DNA of 64,000 bases from JAVVHH01 sp965199665 (GTDB lineage: Bacteria; Pseudomonadota; Alphaproteobacteria; Acetobacterales; Acetobacteraceae): NCBI GenBank assembly GCA_965199665.1, contig OZ241208.1, positions 4,030,001-4,094,000 of the forward strand, given 5' to 3'. Position numbers and translations under genes: made by a program. Below the pieces are notes generated by a model. It saw only the letters and a program-made list of their open reading frames with translations, was not told the origin of the DNA and ran no database searches. Shown in pieces: positions 34,183 to 43,481 of the stretch (its first letter is position 1; each line of letters begins with the position of its first letter).

Positions 34183-36069
34183 ATGTCCGGTCTGGACGAC
34201 GCGCTGCCGGACCCGCCGCCATCGGGCGCCGGCCTGTTCGGCGACGACGCGCCCCCGGCGGCGCCGACGCCGGTCCCGGCGACCCCCTACCGCGTGCTGG
34301 CCCGCAAATACCGTCCCACCAGCTTCGACGAGCTGATCGGGCAGGACGCCGTGGTCCGCATTCTGCGCCGCGCCTTTGCCCAGGGCCGCATCGCCCATGC
34401 CTGGATGCTCACGGGCGTCCGCGGCGTCGGCAAGACCACCACCGCCCGCATCATCGCGCGCGCGCTCAACTGCACCGGCCCCGATGGCACCGGCGGCGCC
34501 ACCGCCGACCCGTGCGGCGTGTGCCCCAACTGCGTCGCCATCCTGGCCGACCGGCACCCGGACGTGCTGGAGATGGACGCCGCCTCCAACACCGGCGTGG
34601 ACGACGTTCGCGAGGTGATCGACGCCACCCGCTACCGGCCGCTGCAGGCGCGCTACAAGGTCTTCATCATCGACGAAGTCCACATGCTGTCCCGCAACGC
34701 CTTCAACGCGCTGCTGAAGACGCTGGAGGAACCGCCGCCGCACGTGAAGTTCGTCTTCGCCACCACGGAAATCCGCAAGGTGCCGATCACCGTGCTGTCC
34801 CGGTGCCAGCGCTTCGACCTCCGGCGCATCTCGGTGGCCGAGCTGGTGGGGCTGTTCGGCCGCGTCGCGGCGCGGGAAGGGGTGGCGGCCGACCCGGCTG
34901 CGCTCGACCTGCTGGCCCGCGCCGCCGACGGCTCGGCGCGCGACGGGCTGTCCTTGCTCGACCAGGCCATCGCGCAGAGCGGCGGCGACGCGCCGGTGGC
35001 CGCCGCCGACGTGGCCGACATGCTGGGCCTGGCCGATCGGAGCGCGATCTTCGATCTGCTGGAGGCCGTGCTGGCCGGGCACACGGAGGCGGCGCTGGCC
35101 GTCACCGATCGGGCGCACGCGCGCGGCGCCGACCTCGGGGTCGTGCTCGCCGACCTGCTGGAGCTCACCCACACGCTGACCCGGCTCAAGACCGTGCCGG
35201 GCCTGGCCGATGGCGGCGACCTGCCGGAGATGGAGCGCGTTCGCGGCGCCGCCCTGGCCGAACGGCTGAGCGTGCCGGCGCTGGGCCGGCTGTGGCAGAT
35301 GCTGCTCAAGGGCGCCGGCGAGATCGAGACCGCCTCCGACCGGCGCGCGGCGGCCGAGATGGTGCTGATCCGCCTGTGCTACGTCGCCGAGCTGCCCACC
35401 CCGGGCGAGCTGGTCCGCCGCCTCAGCGACCCCGCCGCGCCCCGCTCGCCCGCGCCACCCCCGCCATCCTCGCCGCCGCCGGAGGGCGGCCTGCGCGCCG
35501 TCGGCAACGGCGCCCCGGTGCGCCTGGCCCAACCCGTCGCGGCGCCCCAGTCCGACCCCGAGCCGGCGCCGCTGCCGGTCCCGCGCAGCTTCCGTGACGT
35601 CGTCGCCCTGGTCGCGCACGACCAGCCGGTCCTGCACGGGCACTTGCTGCACAGCGTGCACCTGGTCCGCTTCGCGCCCGGGCTGATCGAGCTGCGGCCG
35701 CATCCGGCCGCTCCGCGTGATCTGGCCGCCTCGCTCGGCCGCCTGCTGCTGCAGGCCACCGGCACCCGCTGGACCATCGCCCTGTCGCAGGCCGAGGGCG
35801 AGCCGACCCTGGCGGCGCAAGAGCTCGCCGCCGACACTGCGCGCCGCACCGCCGCCGCCGACCACCCGCTCGTCCGCGCCATCATGGACGCCTTTCCCGG
35901 CGCCACCATCGCCCGCGTGACGGATGCCCGCGTGGACGATTACGGCCTGCCCCCCGACGCCCTGCCTCTCGACGGCCTGATCGCCGACGCCCTGATGGAC
36001 GACGCGCCGCCGGACGCGCCGTTCGACCCCGACACCAACCCCTATCCCGACATGGAGGACGACACGTGA
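34183..36069 (+). CDS. dnaX: DNA polymerase III subunits gamma/tau
   Basis: DnaX is the motor of the clamp loader and links it to DnaB and the polymerase cores. The 628-residue protein has a proline-rich N-terminal extension of about 36 residues before YRVLARKYRPTSFDELIGQD (about 35-54). Walker A is TGVRGVGKTTTAR (about 75-87), followed by the zinc-binding C-x8-C-x2-C-x2-C type cluster including CGVCPNC, and the Walker B KVFIIDEVHMLS. The SRC motif is TVLSRCQRF. I see no A-rich slippery site for a programmed frameshift, so a full-length tau only is likely. It overlaps ybaB by 4 bases. Confidence 0.96.
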   Translation: MSGLDDALPDPPPSGAGLFGDDAPPAAPTPVPATPYRVLARKYRPTSFDELIGQDAVVRILRRAFAQGRIAHAWMLTGVRGVGKTTTARIIARALNCTGPDGTGGATADPCGVCPNCVAILADRHPDVLEMDAASNTGVDDVREVIDATRYRPLQARYKVFIIDEVHMLSRNAFNALLKTLEEPPPHVKFVFATTEIRKVPITVLSRCQRFDLRRISVAELVGLFGRVAAREGVAADPAALDLLARAADGSARDGLSLLDQAIAQSGGDAPVAAADVADMLGLADRSAIFDLLEAVLAGHTEAALAVTDRAHARGADLGVVLADLLELTHTLTRLKTVPGLADGGDLPEMERVRGAALAERLSVPALGRLWQMLLKGAGEIETASDRRAAAEMVLIRLCYVAELPTPGELVRRLSDPAAPRSPAPPPPSSPPPEGGLRAVGNGAPVRLAQPVAAPQSDPEPAPLPVPRSFRDVVALVAHDQPVLHGHLLHSVHLVRFAPGLIELRPHPAAPRDLAASLGRLLLQATGTRWTIALSQAEGEPTLAAQELAADTARRTAAADHPLVRAIMDAFPGATIARVTDARVDDYGLPPDALPLDGLIADALMDDAPPDAPFDPDTNPYPDMEDDT

Positions 36070-36389
36070 AGAACCTTGCGGGCCTGATGAAGCAGGCGAG
36101 TCAGATGCAATCCAAGATGGCCGAGATGCAGGCCAAGCTCGACGCCACCGAGGTCGAGGGCGAGGCCGGTGCCGGCATGGTCCGCGTCACCCTGTCCGGC
36201 AAATCGGACCTCAAGCGCGTCAAGGTGGACCCCAAGCTGCTCGACCCCGCCGAGGCCGAGATGCTCGAGGATCTCGTGGTCGCCGCCCACGCCGACGCCA
36301 AGCGCAAGGTCGAGGCCATCATGGCCGACGAGATGAAGAACGCGACCGGCGGCCTCGACCTCCCCGGCGGCCTGAAGCTCCCATTCTAA
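36066..36389 (+). CDS. ybaB: YbaB/EbfC family nucleoid-associated protein
   Basis: YbaB proteins are small DNA-binding dimers. The 107-residue product starts MKNLAGLMKQASQMQ and contains VRVTLSGKSDLKRVKVDP (about residues 38-55), both typical. It begins with the GTG at 36066 overlapping the dnaX stop (GTGA). The dnaX-ybaB-recR order is the classical bacterial arrangement. Confidence 0.95.
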   Translation: MKNLAGLMKQASQMQSKMAEMQAKLDATEVEGEAGAGMVRVTLSGKSDLKRVKVDPKLLDPAEAEMLEDLVVAAHADAKRKVEAIMADEMKNATGGLDLPGGLKLPF

Positions 36390-36405
36390 ACCGCCTCACG
36401 CTTCC

Positions 36406-36426
36406 CCCTCTCCCCCCGGGAGAGGG
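36406..36426. repeat. Palindromic intergenic repeat between ybaB and recR
   Basis: CCCTCTCCC-CCC-GGGAGAGGG is a perfect 9-base inverted repeat, followed by a second GGGAGAGGG copy at about 36430-36438. This type of CCCTCTCCC palindrome is a familiar dispersed intergenic repeat of proteobacteria. No T-run follows, so it is not a clear terminator. Confidence 0.55.
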
Positions 36427-36492
36427 CTTGGGAGAGGGCCGGGCCTCGAGCATCCGGTTCCCTCCCGCCCACGGCACAGGGCGCCCCGGCTG

Positions 36493-37086
36493 ATGGGCGG
36501 CCCCGAAGTCGAGCGGCTGATCGGCCTGCTCGCCAAGCTCCCCGGACTCGGCCCGCGCAGCGCCCGCCGCGCCGTGCTGCGCATGTTGCAGCAGCCGGAA
36601 ACGCGCATGGCCCCGCTCGCCGCCGCCATCACCGCCGCCGCCCGCGCCGTCCGCCCCTGCAGCGTCTGCGGCAATCTCGACAGCCGCGATCCCTGTGGCA
36701 TCTGCGCCGACCCGGCGCGCGACGGCAGCCTCGTCTGCGTCGTCGAAGGCGTGGGCGATCTGTGGGCGCTCGAGCGCACCGGCGCCCATCGCGGCCGGTA
36801 TCACGTGCTGGGCGGCACGCTTTCCGCGCTCGGCGGGACCGGGCCGGACGACCTGAACACCCGCCCGCTGCTGGCCGCCGCCGCCGGGCTCTCCGAACTC
36901 ATCCTGGCCCTCAGCGCCACCGTGGACGGCGCCACTACGGCGCACTGGCTGACCGATCAGCTTCGCCGGGTCGCGCCGGACCTGCCGATCACCCGGGTGG
37001 GCCAGGGCGTCCCGTTCGGCGGCGCGCTGGATGTGCTGGACGACGGCACCCTGCTGGCCGCCCTGAAGGGCCGCCGCTCGATCTGA
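36493..37086 (+). CDS. recR: Recombination mediator RecR
   Basis: RecR works with RecF and RecO to load RecA on gapped DNA. The 197-residue protein begins with the helix-hairpin-helix stretch LIGLLAKLPGLGPRSARR (about residues 8-25). The C4 zinc site CSVCGNLDSRDPCGIC lies near 56-71. The Toprim domain contains VCVVEGVGDLWALE (about 80-93) and YHVLGGTLSALGG. Length is normal. It follows ybaB after a 103-base gap. Confidence 0.95.
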   Translation: MGGPEVERLIGLLAKLPGLGPRSARRAVLRMLQQPETRMAPLAAAITAAARAVRPCSVCGNLDSRDPCGICADPARDGSLVCVVEGVGDLWALERTGAHRGRYHVLGGTLSALGGTGPDDLNTRPLLAAAAGLSELILALSATVDGATTAHWLTDQLRRVAPDLPITRVGQGVPFGGALDVLDDGTLLAALKGRRSI

Positions 37087-37090
37087 TCGG

Positions 37091-38242
37091 TTAGGTCGCG
37101 AGTTCCTGCTCGACGATGGTCGCGAACATGGCGGCCCCGTGCGGGATCGCTGCGTCGTTGAACGCGTAGGACGGGTGGTGCGGGCTGAAGCCGGGCCCGT
37201 TGCCGATATTGAAATAGGCGCCCGGCACCTGCTCCAACATGAAGGCGAAGTCCTCCGAGCCCATCACCGGCGGCTTGTCCGTGATCAGCTCGTCGGCGAC
37301 CGCCTCGGCAGCGCGGATCACGGCCGCCGTCGGCTCCGGCGCGTTGATCGTCGGCGCGAAGATCAGCCGCCAATCGGTGCTCGCGGTGGCCCCGAACCCG
37401 GCCGCCACGCCGTCGGCCATGCGGCGCACCGCGGTCTCGATCAGCTCGCCCACCGGGCGGGCGAAGAACCGCGCCGTGCCGGACAGCGTCGCCGTCTGCG
37501 GGATCACGTTGTAGGCGTCGCCGCCGCTGATCTTGGTGATGGACAGCACGGCCGGATCCTTCGGGTTGACCGTGCGCGACACCACCGATTGCAGTGCGGT
37601 GGCGATCTGGCAGGCGGTCAGTACCGGGTCGATGCTGGCTTCCGGCCGCGCGCCATGGGCGCCCTTGCCGGTGATCGTGATGTCGAAGAACGCCCCGCCC
37701 GCCATGGCCACGCCTTCGCGCATCACCACGCCGCCGACATCGGTGCCGGTGCGGTTGTGCAGCCCGAAGATCGCGTCGCACGGGAAGCGCTCGAACAGCC
37801 GGTCCTCCAGCATGGCGAGCGCGCCGCCGCAGCCTTCCTCGCCGGGCTGGAAGATGAAATGCACGGTGCCGCTGAACCGACGGGTCTCGGCCAGGTATTT
37901 CGCGGCGCCGAGCAGCATGGTGGTGTGCCCGTCATGGCCGCAGGCGTGCATGGCGCCCGGCACGGTCGAGCGGTAGGGCAGGTCGGTCATCTCCTGCATC
38001 GGCAGCGCGTCCATGTCCGCGCGCAGGCCCAGGGCACGGTTGCCGGTGCCGTTGCGCAGCGTGCCGACCACGCCGGTCCGCCCGACCCCGGTGGTGACCT
38101 CGAGGCCCCAGCCACGCAGCTTCTCGGCGACGATGGCGGCGGTGCGGAATTCTTCCATCCCGAGCTCGGGATGCGCATGGAGGTCGTGCCGGATCTCCTC
38201 CAGCATCGCCTGATCCTGCCGGATGGTCTCGACGATCGACAT
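37091..38242 (-). CDS. M20 family amidohydrolase (hippurate/IAA-amino acid hydrolase type)
   Basis: The 383-residue metallopeptidase-fold enzyme hydrolyses N-acyl amino acids. Metal ligands are in MHACGHDGHTTML (about residues 98-110), QPGEEGCGGA (about 133-142), GLHNR (about 162-166) and near the C-terminus GSEDFAFML (about 327-335). The domain layout with a dimerisation insert and HPELGMEEFRTA near residue 24 fits the amidohydrolase subfamily. It starts with the ATG at 38242 and ends 5 bases from the convergent recR stop. The natural substrate cannot be read from the sequence. Confidence 0.9.
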   Translation of the reverse strand: MSIVETIRQDQAMLEEIRHDLHAHPELGMEEFRTAAIVAEKLRGWGLEVTTGVGRTGVVGTLRNGTGNRALGLRADMDALPMQEMTDLPYRSTVPGAMHACGHDGHTTMLLGAAKYLAETRRFSGTVHFIFQPGEEGCGGALAMLEDRLFERFPCDAIFGLHNRTGTDVGGVVMREGVAMAGGAFFDITITGKGAHGARPEASIDPVLTACQIATALQSVVSRTVNPKDPAVLSITKISGGDAYNVIPQTATLSGTARFFARPVGELIETAVRRMADGVAAGFGATASTDWRLIFAPTINAPEPTAAVIRAAEAVADELITDKPPVMGSEDFAFMLEQVPGAYFNIGNGPGFSPHHPSYAFNDAAIPHGAAMFATIVEQELAT

Positions 38243-38253
38243 GGCGCCGCCGC

Positions 38254-38502
38254 TCAGATCGGCGCGGTCTGCGGTACCGGGCGGTTGGAGCAGGTGAACA
38301 CCAGCGTGCCGGGCGGCGAGGTCAGCGGATTGAACCCGGAGGGGCACATCTCCTGCGCCTTCTTGTTGCAGTCGAGCTTGGTGCCGAGCAGGCCGAGCAT
38401 CCCGCCGCAATCGACCTGGTAGGCCGATCCCTGCGCCGTGGTGACGACCCGCTGCGAGGTGCAGCCGGCCAGGACGAGCAGGAGGGGAAGGAGCATGCGC
38501 AT
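38254..38502 (-). CDS. Small putative lipoprotein
   Basis: This 82-residue protein begins MRMLLPLLLVLAGCTS, a lipoprotein signal with the lipid cysteine at residue 14. Four more cysteines are spread through the mature part, in VDCGG, LDCNK, EMCPS and FTCSN, possibly two disulfides. It is 11 bases upstream of the amidohydrolase gene on the same strand. I use the ATG at 38502; the longer open frame upstream overlaps the next gene. Confidence 0.65.
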   Translation of the reverse strand: MRMLLPLLLVLAGCTSQRVVTTAQGSAYQVDCGGMLGLLGTKLDCNKKAQEMCPSGFNPLTSPPGTLVFTCSNRPVPQTAPI

Positions 38503-38555
38503 AACGAAATTGTGCGGCAACCCAGCCGGTTCGGCAACCCCGTTTCGGCGCGGCC

Positions 38556-39638
38556 TCATGGCATCGCGATGTCCAGGCTGCCCGGCGGAAACTTGCCGGT
38601 TCCGAGCCGGATCGTCCAGCTCGAGGCCTCGTTGGCCAGCACCTTGGCCAGCGCGGCTGCCGCCGGCTGATCGTCCGCATTGTAATAGGTGATGGTCGGC
38701 GCCCGCACCGTCGTCGTCGTCGGCCGCAGCTCGACGCTGCCGCCGGTGTTCTGCAACAGCGCCGCCATCCGCCGGGCCTCGCCCTCGGCGCCGGGCGCGG
38801 TGCGGCGATACTGGATGCCGACATGGATGGCCGGGGCGGCCGCGCCGGGCTGCACCGGCTCCATCGGCGGCGGCGACACCTCCGTGCCCGGTGGGACCGG
38901 GACCGGCGAGGTCGGGATGGCGGGGAAGGGGGTGTTCGCCTCCGGCGCATTGGCGGCAGGCGCCGCCGGCACGGCGGGTTCTGCCGTGCCCGTGCCCGTG
39001 CCCGCGCCCGTGCGGAACGGCGCCGGCAGCAAGGAGCCGGAGTCGCTGACCACGCCCGGCGTGCGGCCCAGCACGTGGCTATCCACCCAACCCTTGATCG
39101 CCCGCACGTCCAGCACCGTGATCCCGTATGCGGCGATCAATCCGACCGGGATCAGCAGCAGCCACGACCAGTTGCGCGGTTCGCGCTTCTTGAAGTTGGG
39201 TCGCGGCTCGAACGCGTCGGGCCACGGGATCTCGGTCGGCCGCGGGCGCGCCGCCGCCGGCCGCTGCGGCAGCTTGGTCACCGTCGCTGCGCGCGGGCTC
39301 GCCACTTTCGGCCGCGGCGCCGCCGCCGGCAGGGCGGGCGCCGGTTGACCGATCGGCCCACCGACCGATGCCCCGTCGAAGGCGATGGCGACCGGCCCGC
39401 TCGCCGCACCCTCGGCCGGCGCACCGGCCTCGGCGGCCGGCGCGATCCGCGGCGTCGGCATCGCGGCGGGTACCGGGATGACGGGCGGCGCATCGTTCTC
39501 CGGCAGCGCCGTCGGCAACGCGTGCATCCGCCGCTCCGGCCTCACGGTCGAGCCCGCGGGCGGCACGATCGACCCGAACAACGACGCCACGTCGTCGAAC
39601 TTGCGGCTCCCCCGGCTCTCGCTCACGTCGCTCGTCAC
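38556..39638 (-). CDS. Single-pass membrane protein with Pro/Ala-rich linkers and a LytR_C-like domain
   Basis: This 360-residue protein has a disordered N-terminal cytoplasmic half rich in proline and alanine (about residues 1-150), one membrane segment WLLLIPVGLIAAYGITVL (about 159-176), a second Pro/Gly-rich linker (about 195-255) and a folded C-terminal periplasmic domain (about 265-360). That domain, with VGIQYRRT and TITYYNADDQPAAAALA, resembles the LytR_cpsA_psr C-terminal type fold, where a similar domain is found in SPOR-like proteins. The start is a GTG after AAGGTG. Function unknown. Confidence 0.6.
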   Translation of the reverse strand: MTSDVSESRGSRKFDDVASLFGSIVPPAGSTVRPERRMHALPTALPENDAPPVIPVPAAMPTPRIAPAAEAGAPAEGAASGPVAIAFDGASVGGPIGQPAPALPAAAPRPKVASPRAATVTKLPQRPAAARPRPTEIPWPDAFEPRPNFKKREPRNWSWLLLIPVGLIAAYGITVLDVRAIKGWVDSHVLGRTPGVVSDSGSLLPAPFRTGAGTGTGTAEPAVPAAPAANAPEANTPFPAIPTSPVPVPPGTEVSPPPMEPVQPGAAAPAIHVGIQYRRTAPGAEGEARRMAALLQNTGGSVELRPTTTTVRAPTITYYNADDQPAAAALAKVLANEASSWTIRLGTGKFPPGSLDIAMP

Positions 39639-39771
39639 CTTGGCTCACCTGTTCGATAGCGGAAAATGAAGGGTTCCGACGGAGCGGAAGGGCCAGCTTT
39701 TTGCGGCGAAAGAGGGGCGGGCGCACGCTTCATGACAACGGGGCATGGCTCGGCCTGACGTCGATGGCCAT

Positions 39772-39801
39772 ATCATAGCACGATCGTTCCGCCGCGCCGA
39801 A
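39772..39801 (-). promoter_or_regulatory. Candidate promoter for the 360-residue membrane protein gene
   Basis: On the minus strand TTCGGC (39801-39796) and TATGAT (39777-39772) are spaced by 18 bases, about 130 bases before the start codon at 39638. The -10 hexamer is close to consensus; the -35 is weak. The rest of the 170-base intergenic stretch shows nothing else I can name. Confidence 0.3.
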
Positions 39802-39808
39802 CGCTGTT

Positions 39809-40834
39809 TCAGAGCGGGTGCGCCGATCCGCACACGCGCAGCCGCACCATGCCGCCCGCCACCGGCACCGCCGTTTGCGGCGCCCGCAGCGTGATCGCGC
39901 CGCCGCCGGGCAGCCGCAGGCTCACCGTGCATTGCCCGCCCCCGAACTGTGCCGCCACGATCTCCGCCGCCACGCCCTCCGCGCCTTCGCCGGCCGCCAG
40001 CTCGATCTGCTCCGGCCGCAGCATGATCCGCCCCGGCCCGCTGCCCCCGCCCGTCACCGCCACCCGGCCCAGCGCGCACGCCGCCCAACCGCCGCCCAAC
40101 GTCGCCGGCAGCACCAGCGCCGGGCCGAGCAGCCGCGCCACCGCCTCGCTCCCCGGCCTGAGGTAGAGCTCGCGCGGCGGCCCCGCCTGCAGCAGCCGCC
40201 CGTCCTGCAGCACCGCCACCTGGTCGGCGAACGACATCGCCTCCTCCTGATCGTGCGTCACCAGCACCGTCGTCACCCCGGCCTGGCTCAGCAGCGCGCC
40301 CACCGCCTCGCGCGTGCCGGCCCGCAGCGCCGTGTCCAGCGCGGAGAATGGCTCGTCCAGCAGCATGAGCCGCGGCCGCCCGGACAGCGCGCGCGCCACC
40401 GCCACTCGCTGCTGCTGCCCGCCCGACAGCGCATCCGGCCGGCGCCACAGCATCGCCTCGTCCAGCCCCACCAGCGCCGCCAACTCGGCGATCCGCGCCG
40501 TCCGCCCGCCCTCGCGCCGCCCGATGCCGAACCCGATATTGTCCGCCACCGACAGATGCGGGAACAGCGCGCCCTCCTGCGCCACCAGCCCGATCCCGCG
40601 CCGATGCGCCGGCACGATGCGCGGCCCGTCCGCCAGCAGGGCCCCGTCCAGCCGCACCTGTCCGCTCTCCGGCGCCTCGAACCCGGCCAACACGCGCAAC
40701 AGCGTCGACTTGCCGCTGCCGGACGCGCCCACCACCGCCAGCCGGCTGCCCCGCTCCGCCCGCAGGCTCACCCCGTCCAGCGCCGCGACCCGGCCGTAGC
40801 GCAGCCCGACGCCCTCGATCTCCAGAAAGCTCAT
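39809..40834 (-). CDS. fbpC: Iron(III) ABC transporter ATP-binding protein
   Basis: The 341-residue ATPase of an Fe3+ importer has Walker A GASGSGKSTLL (about residues 37-47), the Q-loop in GLVAQEGALFPHL, the signature LSGGQQQRVAVARAL (about 133-147), Walker B LMLLDEPFSALD, and the H-loop VTHDQEEAMSFAD. A C-terminal TOBE-like regulatory part (about 245-341) follows. The start overlaps the permease stop by 4 bases (ATGA). Substrate assignment comes from the partner genes. Confidence 0.9.
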   Translation of the reverse strand: MSFLEIEGVGLRYGRVAALDGVSLRAERGSRLAVVGASGSGKSTLLRVLAGFEAPESGQVRLDGALLADGPRIVPAHRRGIGLVAQEGALFPHLSVADNIGFGIGRREGGRTARIAELAALVGLDEAMLWRRPDALSGGQQQRVAVARALSGRPRLMLLDEPFSALDTALRAGTREAVGALLSQAGVTTVLVTHDQEEAMSFADQVAVLQDGRLLQAGPPRELYLRPGSEAVARLLGPALVLPATLGGGWAACALGRVAVTGGGSGPGRIMLRPEQIELAAGEGAEGVAAEIVAAQFGGGQCTVSLRLPGGGAITLRAPQTAVPVAGGMVRLRVCGSAHPL

Positions 40835-42387
40835 CGCCCGGCGGCGAGGAACGATTGCCGATACAGCAGCCACGTCAGCGGCGAGGACAACAACACCATC
40901 AGCAGCGCATACGGCGCCGCCGCCGCGTAGTCGATCTCCCCCGAATATGCCCAGAACGCGGTGGCCAGCGTCTGCACCCCCGCCGGCGCCAGCATCTGCG
41001 TCGCCGTCAGCTCCGTGCCGATGCCGAGCGACACCAGCGCGACGGATGCCGCCAGCCCCGGCGCCGCCAGCCGCAGCGTCACCGCCGCCATCACCCGCGC
41101 CGGCGACCGCCCCAGCCCGGCCGCCGCCTGCTCCAGCGCGAGCGGCACCTGCGCCAGGCTCGCCCGCAAGCCCAGCAGCGCCCGCGGCAGGAACATCACC
41201 AGATAAGCGATGAGGATGGTGAAAACCGTCTGGTACAACGGGTGCGCCACCCGGATCGCGACCGTGACCAGCGCCAGCGCCACCACCACCCCCGGCAGCG
41301 CGCCGGCCAGCAGGCAGAGCCGCTCGAGCGTGCGGCCCCCCCGGTCCGGCCGCCGCGTCGCCAGCCACGCCACCGGAAACGCCGCCGCCGCCGTCAGCGT
41401 CCCGCCCGCCAGCGCCAGCCCGGCCGTCTCGCCCAGCGCCGGCACGATCTCGCCCAGGCGCCACACCCGCAGCCCGCCCTCGCCCAGCCAGCGCACCAGC
41501 GTCAGCCCCGGCACGCCGAGCGACAGCGCCACCGTCGCCGCCGGCAGCAGCAGCGCCGGCCCCGTCCAGCGCCCGAGCCGCACCGGCCGCGGGGGCCGCG
41601 CCGCCCCCGACCCCAGCCGCGCATACCGCCCGCTTCCGCGCAGCGTCGCCTCGCCCCCCAGCAGCAGCAGGCAGCACCCGACCAGCACCACGCCCAGCAT
41701 GTTCGCCGCCGGGCCGTCGAAGGTCGACTGGAACTGGTCGATGATGGCGGTGGTGAAGGTGTCGAAGCGGATGGTGGCGAACAGCCCGTATTCCGCCAAC
41801 AGGTGCAGCCCGATCAGCAAGGTGCCGCCCAGCAGCGCCAGCCGCAGCTGCGGCAGCAGCACCCGGGCGAACACGCGCAGGGGCGACAGGCCCAGCGACG
41901 CCGCCGCCTGCTCCCACGCCGGGTCGAGCCGCCGCAGCGTCGCCGCCAGCGGCAGGAACATGAACGGGAAATACGTCAGCATCGACAGCAGCACCGCCGC
42001 CCCGAGCCCGTGCAGTCCCGGCCGCAGCGTCACCCAGGCATAGCCCTGCACGAAGGCCGGCACCGCCAGCGGCGCCACCATCAGCCCCGACCAGATCCGC
42101 CGCCCCGGCAGATCGCTCCGCTCGAGCAGCCAGGCCAGCGTCCCGGCCAGAACCGTGCAAAGCGGCACCGCGCAGACCAGCAGCAGCAACGAATTGGCCA
42201 GCAGTTCGCCGACCTTGGGCCGCAGCAACAGCTCGCCCGCCAGCCCCGGCCCGACCTGCAGCGTGACCCACAGCACGAAGCCCAGCGGCAGCAGCGCCAA
42301 CGCCGCCACCGCCCCCGCGCTGCCGACCATCCCCCACGGGGGCCGGGGCCGGCGCAGGGCCAGCCCGGCCCCGCCGGCCCGTCTCAC
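40831..42387 (-). CDS. fbpB: Iron(III) ABC transporter permease, fused two-domain type
   Basis: The 518-residue integral membrane protein has about twelve hydrophobic segments and two EAA-type loops, EQAAASLGLSPLRVFARVLLP in the first half (about residues 158-178) and EQAAAGLGRSPARVMAAVTL in the second (about 428-447). Such duplicated permeases are typical of FbpB/SfuB iron importers. It starts with GTG right after the fbpA stop, and overlaps fbpC by 4 bases. Confidence 0.9.
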   Translation of the reverse strand: MRRAGGAGLALRRPRPPWGMVGSAGAVAALALLPLGFVLWVTLQVGPGLAGELLLRPKVGELLANSLLLLVCAVPLCTVLAGTLAWLLERSDLPGRRIWSGLMVAPLAVPAFVQGYAWVTLRPGLHGLGAAVLLSMLTYFPFMFLPLAATLRRLDPAWEQAAASLGLSPLRVFARVLLPQLRLALLGGTLLIGLHLLAEYGLFATIRFDTFTTAIIDQFQSTFDGPAANMLGVVLVGCCLLLLGGEATLRGSGRYARLGSGAARPPRPVRLGRWTGPALLLPAATVALSLGVPGLTLVRWLGEGGLRVWRLGEIVPALGETAGLALAGGTLTAAAAFPVAWLATRRPDRGGRTLERLCLLAGALPGVVVALALVTVAIRVAHPLYQTVFTILIAYLVMFLPRALLGLRASLAQVPLALEQAAAGLGRSPARVMAAVTLRLAAPGLAASVALVSLGIGTELTATQMLAPAGVQTLATAFWAYSGEIDYAAAAPYALLMVLLSSPLTWLLYRQSFLAAGR

Positions 42388-42388
42388 C

Positions 42389-43399
42389 CTACAGCAGGCC
42401 GGCTTGCGTCATCAGGTCGCTGACGGCCTTGCTGTTCAGCTCGTCCGGCCGGATCGCCGGCGCACCCAGCTCGGCCAACGGCACCAGCCGCTTGTTGGAG
42501 GTCGCGCCGCGGCCCACCGCGTATTCGAACGAGTCGCCATCCCGCAGGATCGCCTGCCCCTTCGGCCCGGCGATCCAGGCCAGGAAGGCCTGCGCCTCCC
42601 CTTGCTGTTTGGACGATGCCAGCACCCCGCCGCCGGACGTGCTGACGAACGCGCCGGGGTCCCCGTTGCGGAAATAGTGCAGCCGCACGTCCTTGCTGTT
42701 TTCCCCCGTGCGCGCCGCGTCGCCGTAATAATAATAGTGGTAGATCACCGCTGCCGGCACCTCGCCCGCGTTGACCGCCTTCATCGCCAGGCTATTGCTG
42801 CGGAACGGGACGACGTTCTCCTTCATGCCGCGCAGCCAGGCCAGCGTCGCCTCGGGCCCTTTCAGCTGCAGCACGGCGCTCACGATCGCCTGGAAGTCCG
42901 CCCCCGCCGGCGCGGCCGCCCAGCGCCCCTTCCAGCCCGGCCCGGCGAGGTCCATCAACGAGGCCGGCAGTTGCCCCTCCGGCAGCACCCGCGGGTCGAA
43001 GGCCAGCACGGTGCTACGCGCCGCGATGCCGATCCACTTGCCCGTCGCCGGCACGAAGCGCGGGTCCACCAGCGCGGCCGTCGCCCCGTCCACCGGCGCG
43101 AACAGCCCGGCGCGCTCCACCAGCGCCATCGCCGGCGAGTTCTCCGTGAGGAACAGGTCGGCCGGCGAGGCCGCGCCCTCCTGCACCAGCAGGTTGCCGA
43201 TCTCGGTGTCGTTGCCGTTGCGCAGCGTGATCGGCACCCCGCTTTCCGCGGTGAAGCCTGCCGCCCAGGCCTTGGTCAGGCTGGCATGCTGCGCGTTGTA
43301 CACGGTCAGCGGCTCCGCCGCGGCCCGTGCCGGGCGAAGCCCCGCGGCAACGACCGCCGCGGGCACGGCGAGGGAAAAGGCGCGGCGCGACAGGGTCAT
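42389..43399 (-). CDS. fbpA: Iron(III) ABC transporter periplasmic binding protein
   Basis: The 336-residue protein has an N-terminal signal peptide (RRAFSLAVPAAVVAAGLRPARA, cleavage near residue 26; its twin arginine is weak). The mature protein starts LTVYNAQHASLT, as in FbpA-type proteins, and carries the tyrosine-rich iron-binding motif VIYHYYYYGDA (about residues 218-228). The C-terminal VPLAELGAP block also fits. A Fur-box-like element lies 64 bases upstream of its start, supporting iron as the substrate. It is the first gene of fbpA-fbpB-fbpC. Confidence 0.9.
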   Translation of the reverse strand: MTLSRRAFSLAVPAAVVAAGLRPARAAAEPLTVYNAQHASLTKAWAAGFTAESGVPITLRNGNDTEIGNLLVQEGAASPADLFLTENSPAMALVERAGLFAPVDGATAALVDPRFVPATGKWIGIAARSTVLAFDPRVLPEGQLPASLMDLAGPGWKGRWAAAPAGADFQAIVSAVLQLKGPEATLAWLRGMKENVVPFRSNSLAMKAVNAGEVPAAVIYHYYYYGDAARTGENSKDVRLHYFRNGDPGAFVSTSGGGVLASSKQQGEAQAFLAWIAGPKGQAILRDGDSFEYAVGRGATSNKRLVPLAELGAPAIRPDELNSKAVSDLMTQAGLL

Positions 43400-43462
43400 G
43401 CGGGTCTCGGCTACTGGGATGGCGGCCTATGTCCCCCGCCACCCGCCGCGAGTCAAGCAACT

Positions 43463-43481
43463 GATAATTGTTCGCATTCGC
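43463..43481 (-). promoter_or_regulatory. fur box: Fur-box-like operator upstream of fbpA
   Basis: On the minus strand the 19-mer GCGAATGCGAACAATTATC agrees with the E. coli consensus GATAATGATAATCATTATC at 13 of 19 positions by my count. It lies 64 bases before the fbpA start codon and just after the hydroxyacid dehydrogenase gene. This predicts repression of the iron importer when iron is plentiful. Confidence 0.65.

Noticed and set aside
36406..36438. Rho-independent terminator of dnaX-ybaB
   Set aside because: The stem is good but no T-run follows, and the CCCTCTCCC palindrome is a widespread intergenic repeat type.
39645..40448. 267-residue minus-strand frame overlapping fbpC
   Set aside because: It is a glycine/alanine/arginine-rich shadow of fbpC, which has all ABC ATPase motifs in its own frame.
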